DNA of 64,000 nucleotides from Steinernema hermaphroditum. Its lineage: Eukaryota; Nematoda; Chromadorea; Rhabditida; Steinernematidae. The stretch covers positions 4,650,001 through 4,714,000 of the forward strand of contig CM059625.1 of assembly GCA_030435675.1 (NCBI GenBank). The letters run 5' to 3'. Below, piece after piece: positions 1 through 10,720 of the stretch (position 1 is the first letter of the stretch; the number at the start of each line of letters is the position of its first letter). The notes below the pieces were generated by a model that was not told the origin of the DNA, did no database searches, and saw only the letters and a list, made by a program, of their open reading frames with translations. Both the position numbers and the translations under genes were made by a program.

Positions 1-2890
1 AGTACCATCCGAAGTGTTCGCCTTTGATAATGCTGAAACTTGGAGAACAAATAGCATTAGAGGAGTGTATCCTCAAAGTTTTATCTGTTGGCGCGCACAT
101 CTCACCATGTAACCCTTCCAAAGTTACTAAATTAGAGAGCCGGACAGGACAAGTTTTGTGCTGGACTTGGCCTACCTTTCCTTTGTTCTGGTATTAACCG
201 ATTCGATATGGAAAACGAAGACAATGAAAACCCCATGGCTGCAAAGGAGTGTGAGCCAGCTAAAAGATGTTAGCGAAAATGCACCCCAGTTGGACCACAC
301 GGACTTTCAGCGATTTGTACATTAGTGCCTGTGTTGGTTTGCATACAACTCTTGAAAAACGCTTGCATAGTCACCAAACGGGACTATAGAAATTAGCCAC
401 CATCTCCTAACACCACTTATCCAGCACGATCTGAGGCGTACATTTCGGAAGATTTCCCTGTGTCGTTTTTTCGCGTTTTACCGCTTGACTCAATCCAACA
501 TTTCAATTTCAAAACTTCGAGTAGCACCAATGAAATTTGATCCTGAATGAGTAAATATGCTTAAAGTGTTGACTCAATCCAATTTAGTGATAACCCGATA
601 AACCCTAATCCGATTTGAAAGTTGTTCCATTTGATTCATGGACCAGGAACGAATTAGTAATTGAATTAATTAATCCCCTTGTCCGTTTTTGTTAAAATTC
701 ATCATTTCTGTCGCCTCCTTTTTGAACGGTTGGCTGGTCGGTTTTTCGCGATGTGACGCTTATTTTTGTCTGACTCACTTTTTTGTCAAAACTCTCATAA
801 ATATTTTAATGAGCGGCATAGTTAGTGATGCTGAAAATCAAGGTGTTTTTGTTTGAATGACCACGTCTTCATTCGTCCGGCATGTCGCAGTACAATGCAA
901 CTGTAGCTGCGTTCTATCAACATAATAGCGTTTGTAGCGCGAGTCCAAAGAGCACAGGAAACAAATTAGCGCGTTCCGGAATGTGAAACCGGAAAGCACC
1001 GCAATGAGTCATATGGTCATTGGTTCTTATGGGTCCCGCAAAAGATGAATACTCCTCTTTGGACCCAAAGACACATATTAAACCTGAAAATCGCCTTTGC
1101 GATTAGCGGTGAGCTGAAGAAAATGAAGACAGATTACTTGTGGACCAAAGAACATCTTGTTTTAATGCCGTTCAAGACCTAACAACGAGTATTAGAATCT
1201 ATTCCAGCGCTGGCATTTACGGAGAGATTTGCCGATATTTTTGTCTATCGATAATTAGCCCAATCCGAAACACTTGAAAGCCCGGGATTTCTCTCCTTCT
1301 CCCTCGAGGCTGCAAATGTTAATTTCCCAGTGTGCGTGGGATAGATGCAGAAGTTTGAGACTATAAAAAGGCACGAGGGATGAATCAGTCCTCAGGTGAA
1401 CTTGTGCACCCCGCTCCCAGGTGGTTCCATTTTCGATAGCGAGAAAAAGATGTCATTTACTTAATCACGCACAGCTTGCGTGTATGACTCATCTTCCGTG
1501 CCAAAAGAAGTGCCATAAATAATGTATTAAAGTACAAAAACTGCTAATCGCCTATGCGTTTCGCACGTCGGATGGATGTTCGTTCATCTCTGGGAAGCTA
1601 GTCGGATTTGCTCCTTCACAGTGTATATACTTTCCTGAGCTTACACGAAAAAATCTAAACAGTGACAATATGAGATACTGAACACATACAGGAGTAGAGG
1701 TCGAAATTTCTTTTATTTCATAACATTTTGAAATACCACTTTTGTCGGAAACATGTTTCGGTTTGTGGCTCTATTTTTGGTGTTGCACCTGTCTTCTGCA
1801 AATTGCAACGTTCACGTCATAATTCAACGCTTCGAGACATGGCAATTCGATTTGGTCATTCCATTTTTAGTACGTCTTGCTCCTTGCACTTTCTTTTCCG
1901 TCTGTGCCCGGCCATATTCGTTAAAAATGTCATTCGATCATGCTGAGTTTGTGCGCGGATGAGTCATGTTCACGCGGAAACGGGGCTAATTAATAATTTA
2001 AACAAAGTGCAGAAACAGGAAACCACTAATTGTGCCTCCCTGACGCTTCTCAGGGTCCAAAAAAGTGTGATCGCCTACAGTCATTGTGTAATTTGTGAAA
2101 TGTGCCTGAAATATTACATGATCCCCTGGATATTCAGATCCACAGGAAGTGCTTGGTACTATCTAAGGCTCGTGCTTTGTTTTCCAAACATCAATCGTGG
2201 CACATAACCACACCTGGCTATTACTGAAGTATTATACAAAAGGGTAAACAATTCAGAACACACCGAAGCGGCGGATTTATTAATTACCATCTCCATCCCG
2301 ACAGACACTTGCTCGTCGATCTGAGAAAAACATGATAGATGCGACAGATGGGCGATATGGCGAAGGTAGAATAGCGATATAATTTGTAAAGTGCACTATG
2401 AAAACATTGGCGGGACGGTTTGGAAAAAGCGGTTGCCGCGAAAACAAGATGATCTGCGCCAGGAATATCCCATGCGAACCGATTCCAATTCTGCTAAAAA
2501 AAGGTTCTTCTATTAGATTTGTTATAAGTGGTGACTGGCAAAGTGAATTTCCTGTGTTTAAACGTTGTGCTAATGCGATATATTAATGTTATTCCCAACT
2601 ATTAATATAATATGGTCACTAATAGAACCATATCCACATCATCATAGTATGAATTGTCACTATATGCAAACGAAGAAATGTTCCCCTCCAGCTTCCATTT
2701 GTATAATTCGTTCCGCAGCTCACATTTTTAAGCTGAACAGATAAGATTAGGGCGCGAAATTAAAGTTCTGTTTATCCTCTCATCGGATGACTTCGCCTGT
2801 TTACTGCGCAGTTAGCATAACACTGGCGTGAGTAATGCTTGTTATTTTGCCACTCCGAAATAGTACCGTAACCCGCGGCCACTGGGACGA
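1..2890. other. Intergenic, no recognisable gene
   Basis: AT-rich sequence with only short, interrupted frames and none whose product I recognise. A TATA-like stretch (ctataaaaagg) lies near 1361-1371, but no gene can be tied to it. The window starts mid-sequence, so the flank of an upstream gene cannot be excluded. Confidence 0.5.
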
Positions 2891-2894
2891 GCCG

Positions 2895-2907
2895 CGCTGA
2901 CTCAGCA
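2895..2907. promoter_or_regulatory. Palindromic T-MARE/AP-1-like site
   Basis: The 13-mer CGCTGACTCAGCA matches the Maf recognition element TGCTGACTCAGCA at 12 of 13 positions and contains a perfect AP-1 core, TGACTCA. It lies about 330 bp before the FRS2-like start codon in a locally GC-rich stretch, so it may be a bZIP-bound promoter element of that gene. Function is inferred from the motif only. Confidence 0.35.
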
Positions 2908-3232
2908 AGGCTAAGTTCCGCCTTTTTGCCTCGACGCCCGGGGCGGCGGCTCTTGGCCGGAACATCCTTCGCCGTCACTCGCCGCGAGCAGCGGTTGATC
3001 CAGTGATCCGTCGATCAGCGGCCCGATCGGCTGCCAGGCACGTGGCACACTCCCTCCACACTCTGTGTACAGCATAATGCGACGCCTCCCGAACCATCAA
3101 CATCTGCATATCTAGCGCGTCGCCTGAGGCTCCCCGCTGTCCCCTTGCCTGTTCCCTGCCCCCTACTCGCCGTGTTCTATGCGGGCCGGCTTTGATCAAC
3201 TCAGCGCTTTGCCGACAACGATCTAAGCGACA

Positions 3233-4953
3233 ATGGGCAACTGTGTGAGTCAGGACCCATCCAAATTCTTTCCCGCGCGTCGCCATCATCACCAAGAACT
3301 CTTCAACACCGACAACCCTTATGTGTTCCGAGTGTTCGTCAAGAAGCGCAACAAGTTCATACCGGGCCTTCTGAAGGTCGGCGACTGCGAGATCTTCTTC
3401 TCGCGAAGCATCGACGACTGTCAGACGTGGCCCCTCCAATTTCTCCGCCGCTACGGCTACACCTATGCCGGAATCTTCTTCTTTGAAAGTGGTCGCCGCT
3501 GTCCAAGCGGCGAAGGCTATCACACGTTCCAGTCGCATCAGGCCGAACGTATATTCCAGGTGAGCGCATCGTGTTCGCTCACGTCCCTTCGATGACCCCC
3601 GCTGCAGCTTGTCCAAATGCGTATTCAACGCAACGCGCGCTACTTGTGCAGCGCGCGCACATCGTGCACGTCGTCGGTGACCGGCTCGCGAATCCATCCG
3701 CTCCAGAAGTTCCGGAGCGAGGGTGCCAATGTCGGAGCCGACTACCTGCATCCGACGACACCGTCGTCCGCCTTCTACAACAGCTACCATCGGTCGAATT
3801 CGCGCAATCACGTGCGTCGCCCGATCGTACCCCCTCAGCCACCGTCGCGACCCCGTAGCGTCGCGTCGGCCATCGAGCATTCCTCGGTGCTTTTGCCGTC
3901 GTCTTGCCATCTTCTGCAGAGAAACAAGAGCTCTGCAAGTGATGCGCTCTCCTATCAAAGTTCGGAGCCTCCCTGCTTCACTGATATCGCGTAAGTTACC
4001 TGAAACAGGCCTTCTGGGAAGCTCATTTTTTGCAAGTAAAGATCGAGGTTTTGAGGAAAATGCAGTAGTGCGTTTGCTCAGCCGGACCATTCATATAATA
4101 AGTGCAGAGGTTCAGTGGAAACGGGTAACACCATTACACTACTTTACACCATTTCACCGTGAGTACACCATCAATGTTGAAAATGCGGTGGGGCATTTGT
4201 TTGAAGGATGCAGTTTTATTGAAGTAACTGCACTTCACTTGATTGAGAACTTTTTTAATTGGAATGTATTCAAAAATCAAGCCCAGGTGACCACACAGAT
4301 CGAATTCGAACTGTCGATCTTTCCACGTCTGCATTACTGTGCACATTATTTGATTTGAGCAATTACATTGCAAGACGCTTGACTAGACTTGACTCATTCC
4401 AGATTGAATTATTTATATATGTGATGCATTATTTGGACTGATAATGTATTCCTGCAGGACAAAGTAATAATTATTACCTATAATGACATTTCAGCGGTGA
4501 GCGAATTCTGCCTCCCGACGATGATCGAGCAACACATGCATACGTCAACGTCCCATTCAGACCTTCCGACCGTGTAAGAACGTTTAATAGGTACGCAAAT
4601 TCGTCGACTGTTCTTGCTAAAACCGATCGCTAATTGCAGAGTAGAAAGCTATTCGCCCTACTATGGTAATAGCGCTAATCGCTTTTTCCCAGACCAATTC
4701 GTCAATACAAGCAGTCCGACCAATGAGATGCTGGATTACGTAAGCGTCTGCAGGAACGACAGGTGTGTCCAATTCCCATAAGCTTTTTCTTCAAATCGAG
4801 CTATTTAGAAGCGTTCTCAGAAGTTCTGACTCAACGTCGTCGCGAGCGTCGTCCACGATCAGTTACGCGAAAATAGATCTCGACAAGACGAAGGCTCTCG
4901 AGCAAGCTGTGCACATAGACAAGCTGGAAAATGGCCACCGCCACTACTGTTGA
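3233..4953 (+). CDS. FRS2-like PTB docking adaptor (ROG-1 type)
   Basis: Five exons (3233-3559, 3608-3990, 4495-4590, 4640-4762, 4809-4953) join in frame to 357 codons. The protein begins MGNC, a myristoylation and palmitoylation signal placing it at the plasma membrane. An IRS-type PTB domain follows (about residues 20-115), with the family-typical LRRYGY and FFFESGRRC segments, as in FRS2, which docks on FGF-type receptor tyrosine kinases. The rest is a low-complexity, Arg/Ser-rich tail with tyrosine motifs: YVNV fits the Grb2 SH2 consensus YxNx, and the C-terminal YAKIDLDKTKAL resembles the terminal motif of IRS/DOS-type docking proteins. So the likely role is linking an activated receptor to Ras/MAPK. 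Exon 3 could use an earlier donor at 4574, but only 4590 keeps the frame into exon 4. The family call is firm; one-to-one orthology with ROG-1 is inference. Confidence 0.85.
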
Positions 4954-5181
4954 ACACAGATCTCACATAATTTATTCCCTCCTATTCGATATATTCCAAA
5001 ATGTCCCGCAGAACTGTCCCCCTCAATAGTTGTCAGGATCATCACTGTACATAGCAACGGGCAAACAAATACATGTTGTGCCATGTTCATTAAATGCGAT
5101 TAGAGATGTGTTAAACAGAGTTTAATACATATGCAAGCTGACAAGCGGTTACGGTAGCAGTAAAACGACTGAAGTGTCCCT

Positions 5182-6301
5182 TTATCTTCTTCCAGTGTTG
5201 CTCGCTCCTGCACAGTTGCCTTTCAGCATTTCGCGGCGCCATTTGATCCGTCGATTTTGGAACCATATCTTCACCTATATGCATCAACAAGTGAGTCTAT
5301 TCTTGTAAATGAGGTGATTGTTTAAAGGGCAGTTTGCATGTGAGATGTTCCCTAAAGAAGATGACAAATTCGCACTAAGATGACGTTATAAATCGCATCG
5401 AGATGTACGCTAATCTTAATGCCTAAGAGATTTGAAAAGGGGCGTTGAAATATAGTGTGATGCGAGATTGTAGCACCTTAGTGTCTAAAAAGGGTAGATG
5501 GACTGGCACGGACGATCGCCACAAGGTACGGATTTCCTGAAGACGCTTATGATGTCATGGCGTAGTGCGTATACATCTCCGAATGCACGTCTTTACAAGG
5601 TGAAGAGGCTTGTAATGGAGGTGGGGTTGAATAGAGATTTCTGGTACATTCAGCTTAGAAGGGATGAGCGAAACATGTCACGTAGTCTGCCAGCTCAAAT
5701 GAGGATCTGCGTGAACGTGTCAAACCACAAAGTCTTAACGAATGATTCCTACACGAAGCGTGAGAGGTTCAAAAGATAATGCGAAACCTATGCCATCATG
5801 ACGTTTTGAATTTAGACGTTCCCTCTTGTTGTGACTAGGTAATATCTTGTGGTTTTTAGATTCATGTGTCATACAATTTGTGTTTACATGGCTTTATGCC
5901 ATAACTTAACAATGTCAACTACTTACATTTATGACCTGATCTTACTATTTACTGAAGCAATACATAAACTACAAGCTATACTGTCCAAGAGATCACCTGG
6001 TTCGTTGCCTATCCCACCTATACCTAGACGGAGAAAGAACAGAAAATTTCAGAAAATGACTTGGCTACTTGCATGTCACCTTCTTAGGCAAACTTGAATG
6101 TAAAAACAAACAGATGAAAGATAATCGTCTAGAGTACCTGCAGTTCATTGAGATCCAAGCGGGCGGCAAGCTCTATCCTCTGCTGTCCAACAATATATTG
6201 CTGGCAGTGGAACTCCCTTTCCAGAATCTCCAACTGCCAACGGGCAAACGATGTCCGCACTCGACGCTTCTTCTTATCAATTCTGACTTGAGACACCTCC
6301 C
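5182..6301 (-). CDS. Not-like ANTP/NKL-class homeobox protein (3' exons)
   Basis: Two minus-strand exons (6138-6301 and 5182-5274) splice in phase 0 to give a complete 60-residue homeodomain followed by a short tail (MLKGNCAGASNTGRR) and stop. Recognition helix VKIWFQNRRIKWRR carries the invariant W, F, N and R. The segment QQYIVGQQRIELAARLDL, with IKWRR after the third helix, is closest in my memory to the Not/Noto group, with Emx/Vax as alternatives. It would be a nuclear sequence-specific transcription factor in patterning or neuronal fate. The intron splits the homeodomain before the recognition helix (residues 43/44) and is 863 nt. The 5' coding exon(s) are not resolved: the upstream exon must end in phase 1, and a minus-strand frame near 6618-6803 is a weak candidate. 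The annotation is therefore 5'-partial. Confidence 0.85.
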
Positions 6302-7798
6302 CTGAGATCAGTGGTTAGCGTGAAGACTTCGAGACGTTTGCCTACCGGTCGGAGTGGATGAACAACTCATAATTGGCGATGATGGTCGAGTGTGGACATG
6401 TTGCCCGTCGCGTTTTCACCTCAACCTCAGGGCGTGTGCGTATTCATTCCTTCTCAAACCCATAATACTGACAGTTAAACGTCGATGGCCGTAAAAAACG
6501 GTGTTCGAACAATGGCGCGCAAGCTTGTCGAGGTTCCAGCCAAAAAATGCCCTAATTCCCCTTTTCTGTCGACCATTACCTCCGCTTTCCCGCGTTCAGA
6601 GCCGCCAATTAAACAAACTACAATTCGCACTGTGCGCAGCGGCGAGAGTTATCCGCTGAAGGCTCAACGCGAGAGGGGATGACGGTCGAGACGGACGAAA
6701 GAACCGGTCGAGCTGTTGCGAACACAGAACTGTCTTGTACTTCCCGCATTCCACTGTTTGCCTTCGTCGAAGTTTGGGCTCTGAACTGTAGGCCAACAGC
6801 CACTTAGTCTCAGGGTCTCTTCGGGCACGTGTGTTTGTACTGTTTTCGATAGGACAGTTCAGTGTACCACTCAGCCATTTCGACTTGATAAGTCGGTTAG
6901 GAGTGGCTATTTTGTATCGAATCGTATGGAAGTCCTGGATCAGATGTCCACAAGTAAACTTGCTCAGCTTTCACGATTTTCTTTTGCCTCCTTTTATGGA
7001 TTTTTTTCGTATACAATTAACATTTCTCCTTATTATGAACGCTCCAATAAGCAAGCTGAACCAAGCGCATGAGCCCCATTTCCGTTTCCAGCCTGTAGTA
7101 TGAGCGTTCGTTGTCATTCGCGTGCCCACTTCCTTCGGTTCCGAACACATACTTCGATTTCATTTAATATTATTCTTCCATGAAGAACCCCTGCTACTTT
7201 ACAATATTTATTCGATGCAAATAGGCAACACCATTGGGTTTAGGGGATATAACTTGCCAATAGATGATGTTCATAGATGTGCTCGAAATAAAGACAAGTA
7301 GTATCATTTGATTGGCCGTCCATGTCCCTTCCTTCTGCGGCATACCAGGTCTCGTTCCATTCAAACATTCCATAATTTAAGCAATATAATCTTTTGAGAA
7401 TGTTTTTGAACAAAACGACTGCTCCACAAAGTGAACCATTCGAACGAACTCCCCATAGCTACACTCCAATTTTATTGCAACACTCTCGCTGTTGATGACG
7501 TAGCCACATTGAGAGAAACCCACGTGTATTGTTATCGTCTTTGATCAGCAAGCACTGTCTGATGCCACTCAGCGAATCTTGTTTGATAGGGACATCACAA
7601 TCGATAGGTCGTAAAATCATAGATCATCGCCTCGTGGACCTTTTTCGGCAGCCGCCCATATGGAAACTACTTGAAAGGGATGATGTCCATACTCGATCAA
7701 GAGTTCACAACGATCAAATGTTCCTTTTTACATCGTGTTGCTCATCTGTTATAGGTCACCTCTTACCATAGAGGCAGACAGTGTCCGATCGTTTCGTG
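6302..7798. other. Intergenic between divergent homeobox and sphingosine kinase genes
   Basis: Should contain the missing 5' exon(s) and promoter of the minus-strand homeobox gene and the promoter of the kinase gene. Minus-strand frames around 6596-6803 are possible exon material without recognisable similarity. A plus-strand stretch near 7549-7608 flanked by splice-like signals could be an extra N-terminal exon of the kinase. Nothing else stands out. Confidence 0.3.
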
Positions 7799-9993
7799 AT
7801 GGTGCACTCATACACCTATTCCAGTGGGATCGCCACTATGGGTGGTATCTGCTGCGGGCCCAGCTGTCCCCCGAGAAGGAGCCAATCTAAAGTGGCCGAT
7901 GTAAACGATCTACATGGTAAGCTTCGCATAAAAGTAAAGATTATGTTGTGCATTTAGAAATTCATTCCGTCGAATCTCCGTCCGGACGCTTACTAATCTT
8001 CGCGAATCCAAATAGTGGTGCAGGAAAGAGTGTCGTAGTGTTCCGAGAGCGCCTCAAACCGGAGCTGATCAAGAATAACATTGCCTATGAGCTGATAGTG
8101 ACAAGTAAGTCATATGCACAATACAATTATCCCTATCTTCGTGTCTGATTGCTTAGCCACCCTCAAAGACGCCATATGTTCTTTCAATGACACCGTTTTT
8201 TTCGTGGCCTTGATAAGTGATAGATCGCCTGGACGGCAAAGTACTTGACGACAACAGCGTCATTGTTTTAGTACAAAAATACATCAATGGTCACATGGTA
8301 GCATCCTCAAAAACCTAAAACATACAGTGATAATGGATCAGATCTATTCGATGTACAGGTTCCCCAACGTTTTCACTTCTGTTTCGGTTTCTGCCTCTGT
8401 TCTGAACCATTTTCCTTCTGTTTGTGTCCAAAGCGGCAGAGCAAATACACCATATTTGTCAAGCACTACGTATCCCTGGGCAACCGAATATCGTTTTAAT
8501 AAAATACGTTTTTTTCAGCACACGCGCATCATGCCCTGTCCGTCATTGGAGTTCGCGACGATCTACACGAATTCAATGCAATCTTAATTCTGTCGGGCGA
8601 CGGTTTGGTGTTCGAAGTGGTCAATGGTCTTGTGCTACGTTCCGACCGCGATCGTTTCTTCCCGCATCTACCAATCGGCATTGTGCCAAGTGGATCAGGA
8701 AATGGTCTCTTGGCATCGGTGTATCATACGAAGAGGTAATCATACGCCTACTTTCTGCTGACTACAAAATTGCAACGCTTTCAGTTATCCATTAAAAGGC
8801 AATGAGTTCCTAAAACAAGCGCTCAAATCGGTGTCCCAGGTCGACGCCACTGCGCACATCGTAAACCTGACCCATGTCGAAACGGACAGTGGACAAAACA
8901 TGCTTTCGTTCCTTTCCATTGGATGGGCTCTAATGGCTGATATAGGTAAACGGTTGCTGATGGTGCAGGTAGCTAAAGCCGTTTTCATTTCAGACATCGA
9001 GAGTGAACGGTGGAGGAGGTCACTTGGATCGGCTAGGTTCACTGCGGGAGCTCTTGTGCGATGTTTAAGTAAGTGAACGTTTAATGAATTATAGAGCACC
9101 AATCCACAAATAAGTGGGACAACTTGGTATCGGTCATTTTAAAGAGCGTATCCGACCTTTAGCCTATTGAGTCAAAGTCAAAGTTCCGAGTGAAAGTCAA
9201 AGCCTATGCGACTTTTTAGGCATTAAAGTTTTTGGTTATATATTCACCCAACACTATTCAGAAAGCTGCTAAATTCGCATAATTTGGCACGTTAAATGTA
9301 GTTCCCTCACTCCAATAAACCAACGAACCGTTTGGTAATTTGATTTTTGACTGTACTACCCTTAATGAAATACCTGCATCTTCAGTGTACTTTTCAGAGC
9401 TTCGCAAATACAGGGCAAAGCTCTCCTACCTACCCGCCTCCGAAACGTGCGCCTCGTCGGCCAGCCAACATCAGTTTCCCGTTTTTGACAGAGAACTCGG
9501 ACAGGGATCGTCGAAAAGTGCTTCTAGCAGCGATACCGTAGACTTCAGCGAGTACCATGTGAAAGGTGCAATCCCGAAACTTGCCGATCCTATTCCCGAC
9601 AACTGGGTGACCATCGAAGATCAGTTTGTTCTCTTTTATGCGGTAAGCAAGAGCTACTGCGTTCACTTGCAAAAACCGTCGTTGCAGGTCTCCATCTCCC
9701 ATATCAGCGCGGACGGACTGTTCATGCCTTCGGCTAGACTAAACGACGACCGTCTTTATCTGACGTACATTCTGGCGAGCGAGATGAGCAGCTCGGTAGA
9801 ACTGATGAGTTTCCTGTTGAAAATCGAAAAGGGAACGCATCTGGACAGTCCCTACTGCAAAACGGTCCCTGTCAGCGCGTTCCGATTGGAACCGATCGAC
9901 TCGGGCAGTTACATTACAGTCGACGGCGAGGTGCTAAAAACGAGTAAGATCCAGGCGACGGCGACTTCACTTCGAACGGCTGTGATAGCGTAA
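7799..9993 (+). CDS. sphk-1: Sphingosine kinase
   Basis: Seven exons (7799-7916, 7958-8104, 8519-8735, 8785-8945, 8994-9068, 9398-9642, 9688-9993) give 422 residues. The enzyme phosphorylates sphingosine to sphingosine-1-phosphate with ATP. The DAGK-type catalytic domain is clear: the nucleotide-binding FANPNSGAGKS, the catalytic loop LSGDGLVFEVVNGL (SGDG at about 114-117), and VPSGSGNGLLAS (about 144-154). The C-terminal half has the sphingosine-kinase blocks FLSIGWALMADIDIESERWRR and, after a linker, an FVLFYAVSISHISADG segment. The 45-nt intron 9643-9687 has no stop and is a multiple of three, so it could be retained. It is called an intron because removing it restores the family alignment. 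The first exon is the weakest part: the sequence upstream of 7799 may hold another coding exon. A canonical AATAAA lies at 10070-10075. Confidence 0.9.
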
Positions 9994-10720
9994 TACGACG
10001 ACCAATTCTCCCTGTGATGTGATGACAATGACCTTATTTAATCGGATACTGGTAGTGCATGTGAAGAACAATAAAGCGATCCCACCACGAGCGACCTGCG
10101 AACAGTTGTCTTGTTGTAATTTTCAAAAATCGACCCACAACGATTTGTGTGAACTCGCAAACGGAGAATTGACCCGTTGATTGCGAAACGGCTCCGCCCT
10201 TTAACGATGTTTTCTCGCGTGGATGCGTCATAGAATATATTTCTGCTGCTTGCGAGTGCATGTTTTAAAGGAGATATGCTTGAAGGGCTTACTGTAGAAA
10301 ACGTGGAAAACATTACTTTGATCCTGACGCTGGTCATAATTCGATTCATCGACGTAATCTAATTTATTAACGGCGCTAAACAAGAGCTAGTATTACTGTC
10401 GTATCTTATTGAAGATGCTTTCGGGAGTTACAGAGCAAAGTGGCCTAGAATACTTGTATAAGGCACCTTAGCGATACGGTACAGGCACGCACAAATAGCA
10501 AAGTAAAGATATATCGATACCCATCACAGTAAATATGACTGCGTATCGGTCGACTCGCATTGTTTTTGATTTTCAGAAACATTGATTCACACCGCAATCG
10601 CACTACGTCTTCTATGATCCATTTTGATTAATCTACCGCTTCTAAACGTGCTTCACTGCTAAGCGTGCTGCTAACGATCGCTCATTCGGAGCATTTCAGG
10701 TCGGGAGTGTGCTCGACACA
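9994..10720. other. 3'UTR of sphingosine kinase and promoter of the TOG gene
   Basis: Holds the kinase poly(A) signal (10070-10075). A minus-strand open frame of about 100 codons (10038-10349) has no recognisable motif, so it is not annotated. A 3' splice-site-like TTTCAG ends at 10699, just ahead of the next start codon. Confidence 0.4.

Noticed and set aside
2975..4090. Long (371-codon) minus-strand open frame
   Set aside because: It is antisense to the FRS2-like exons, which have splice sites, a PTB domain and tyrosine motifs. Its Arg-rich product has no recognisable features and reflects GC-rich codons on the other strand.
10038..10349. 103-codon minus-strand frame after sphingosine kinase
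   Set aside because: It lies over the kinase poly(A) region, has no recognisable domain and no clear start context or splice support.
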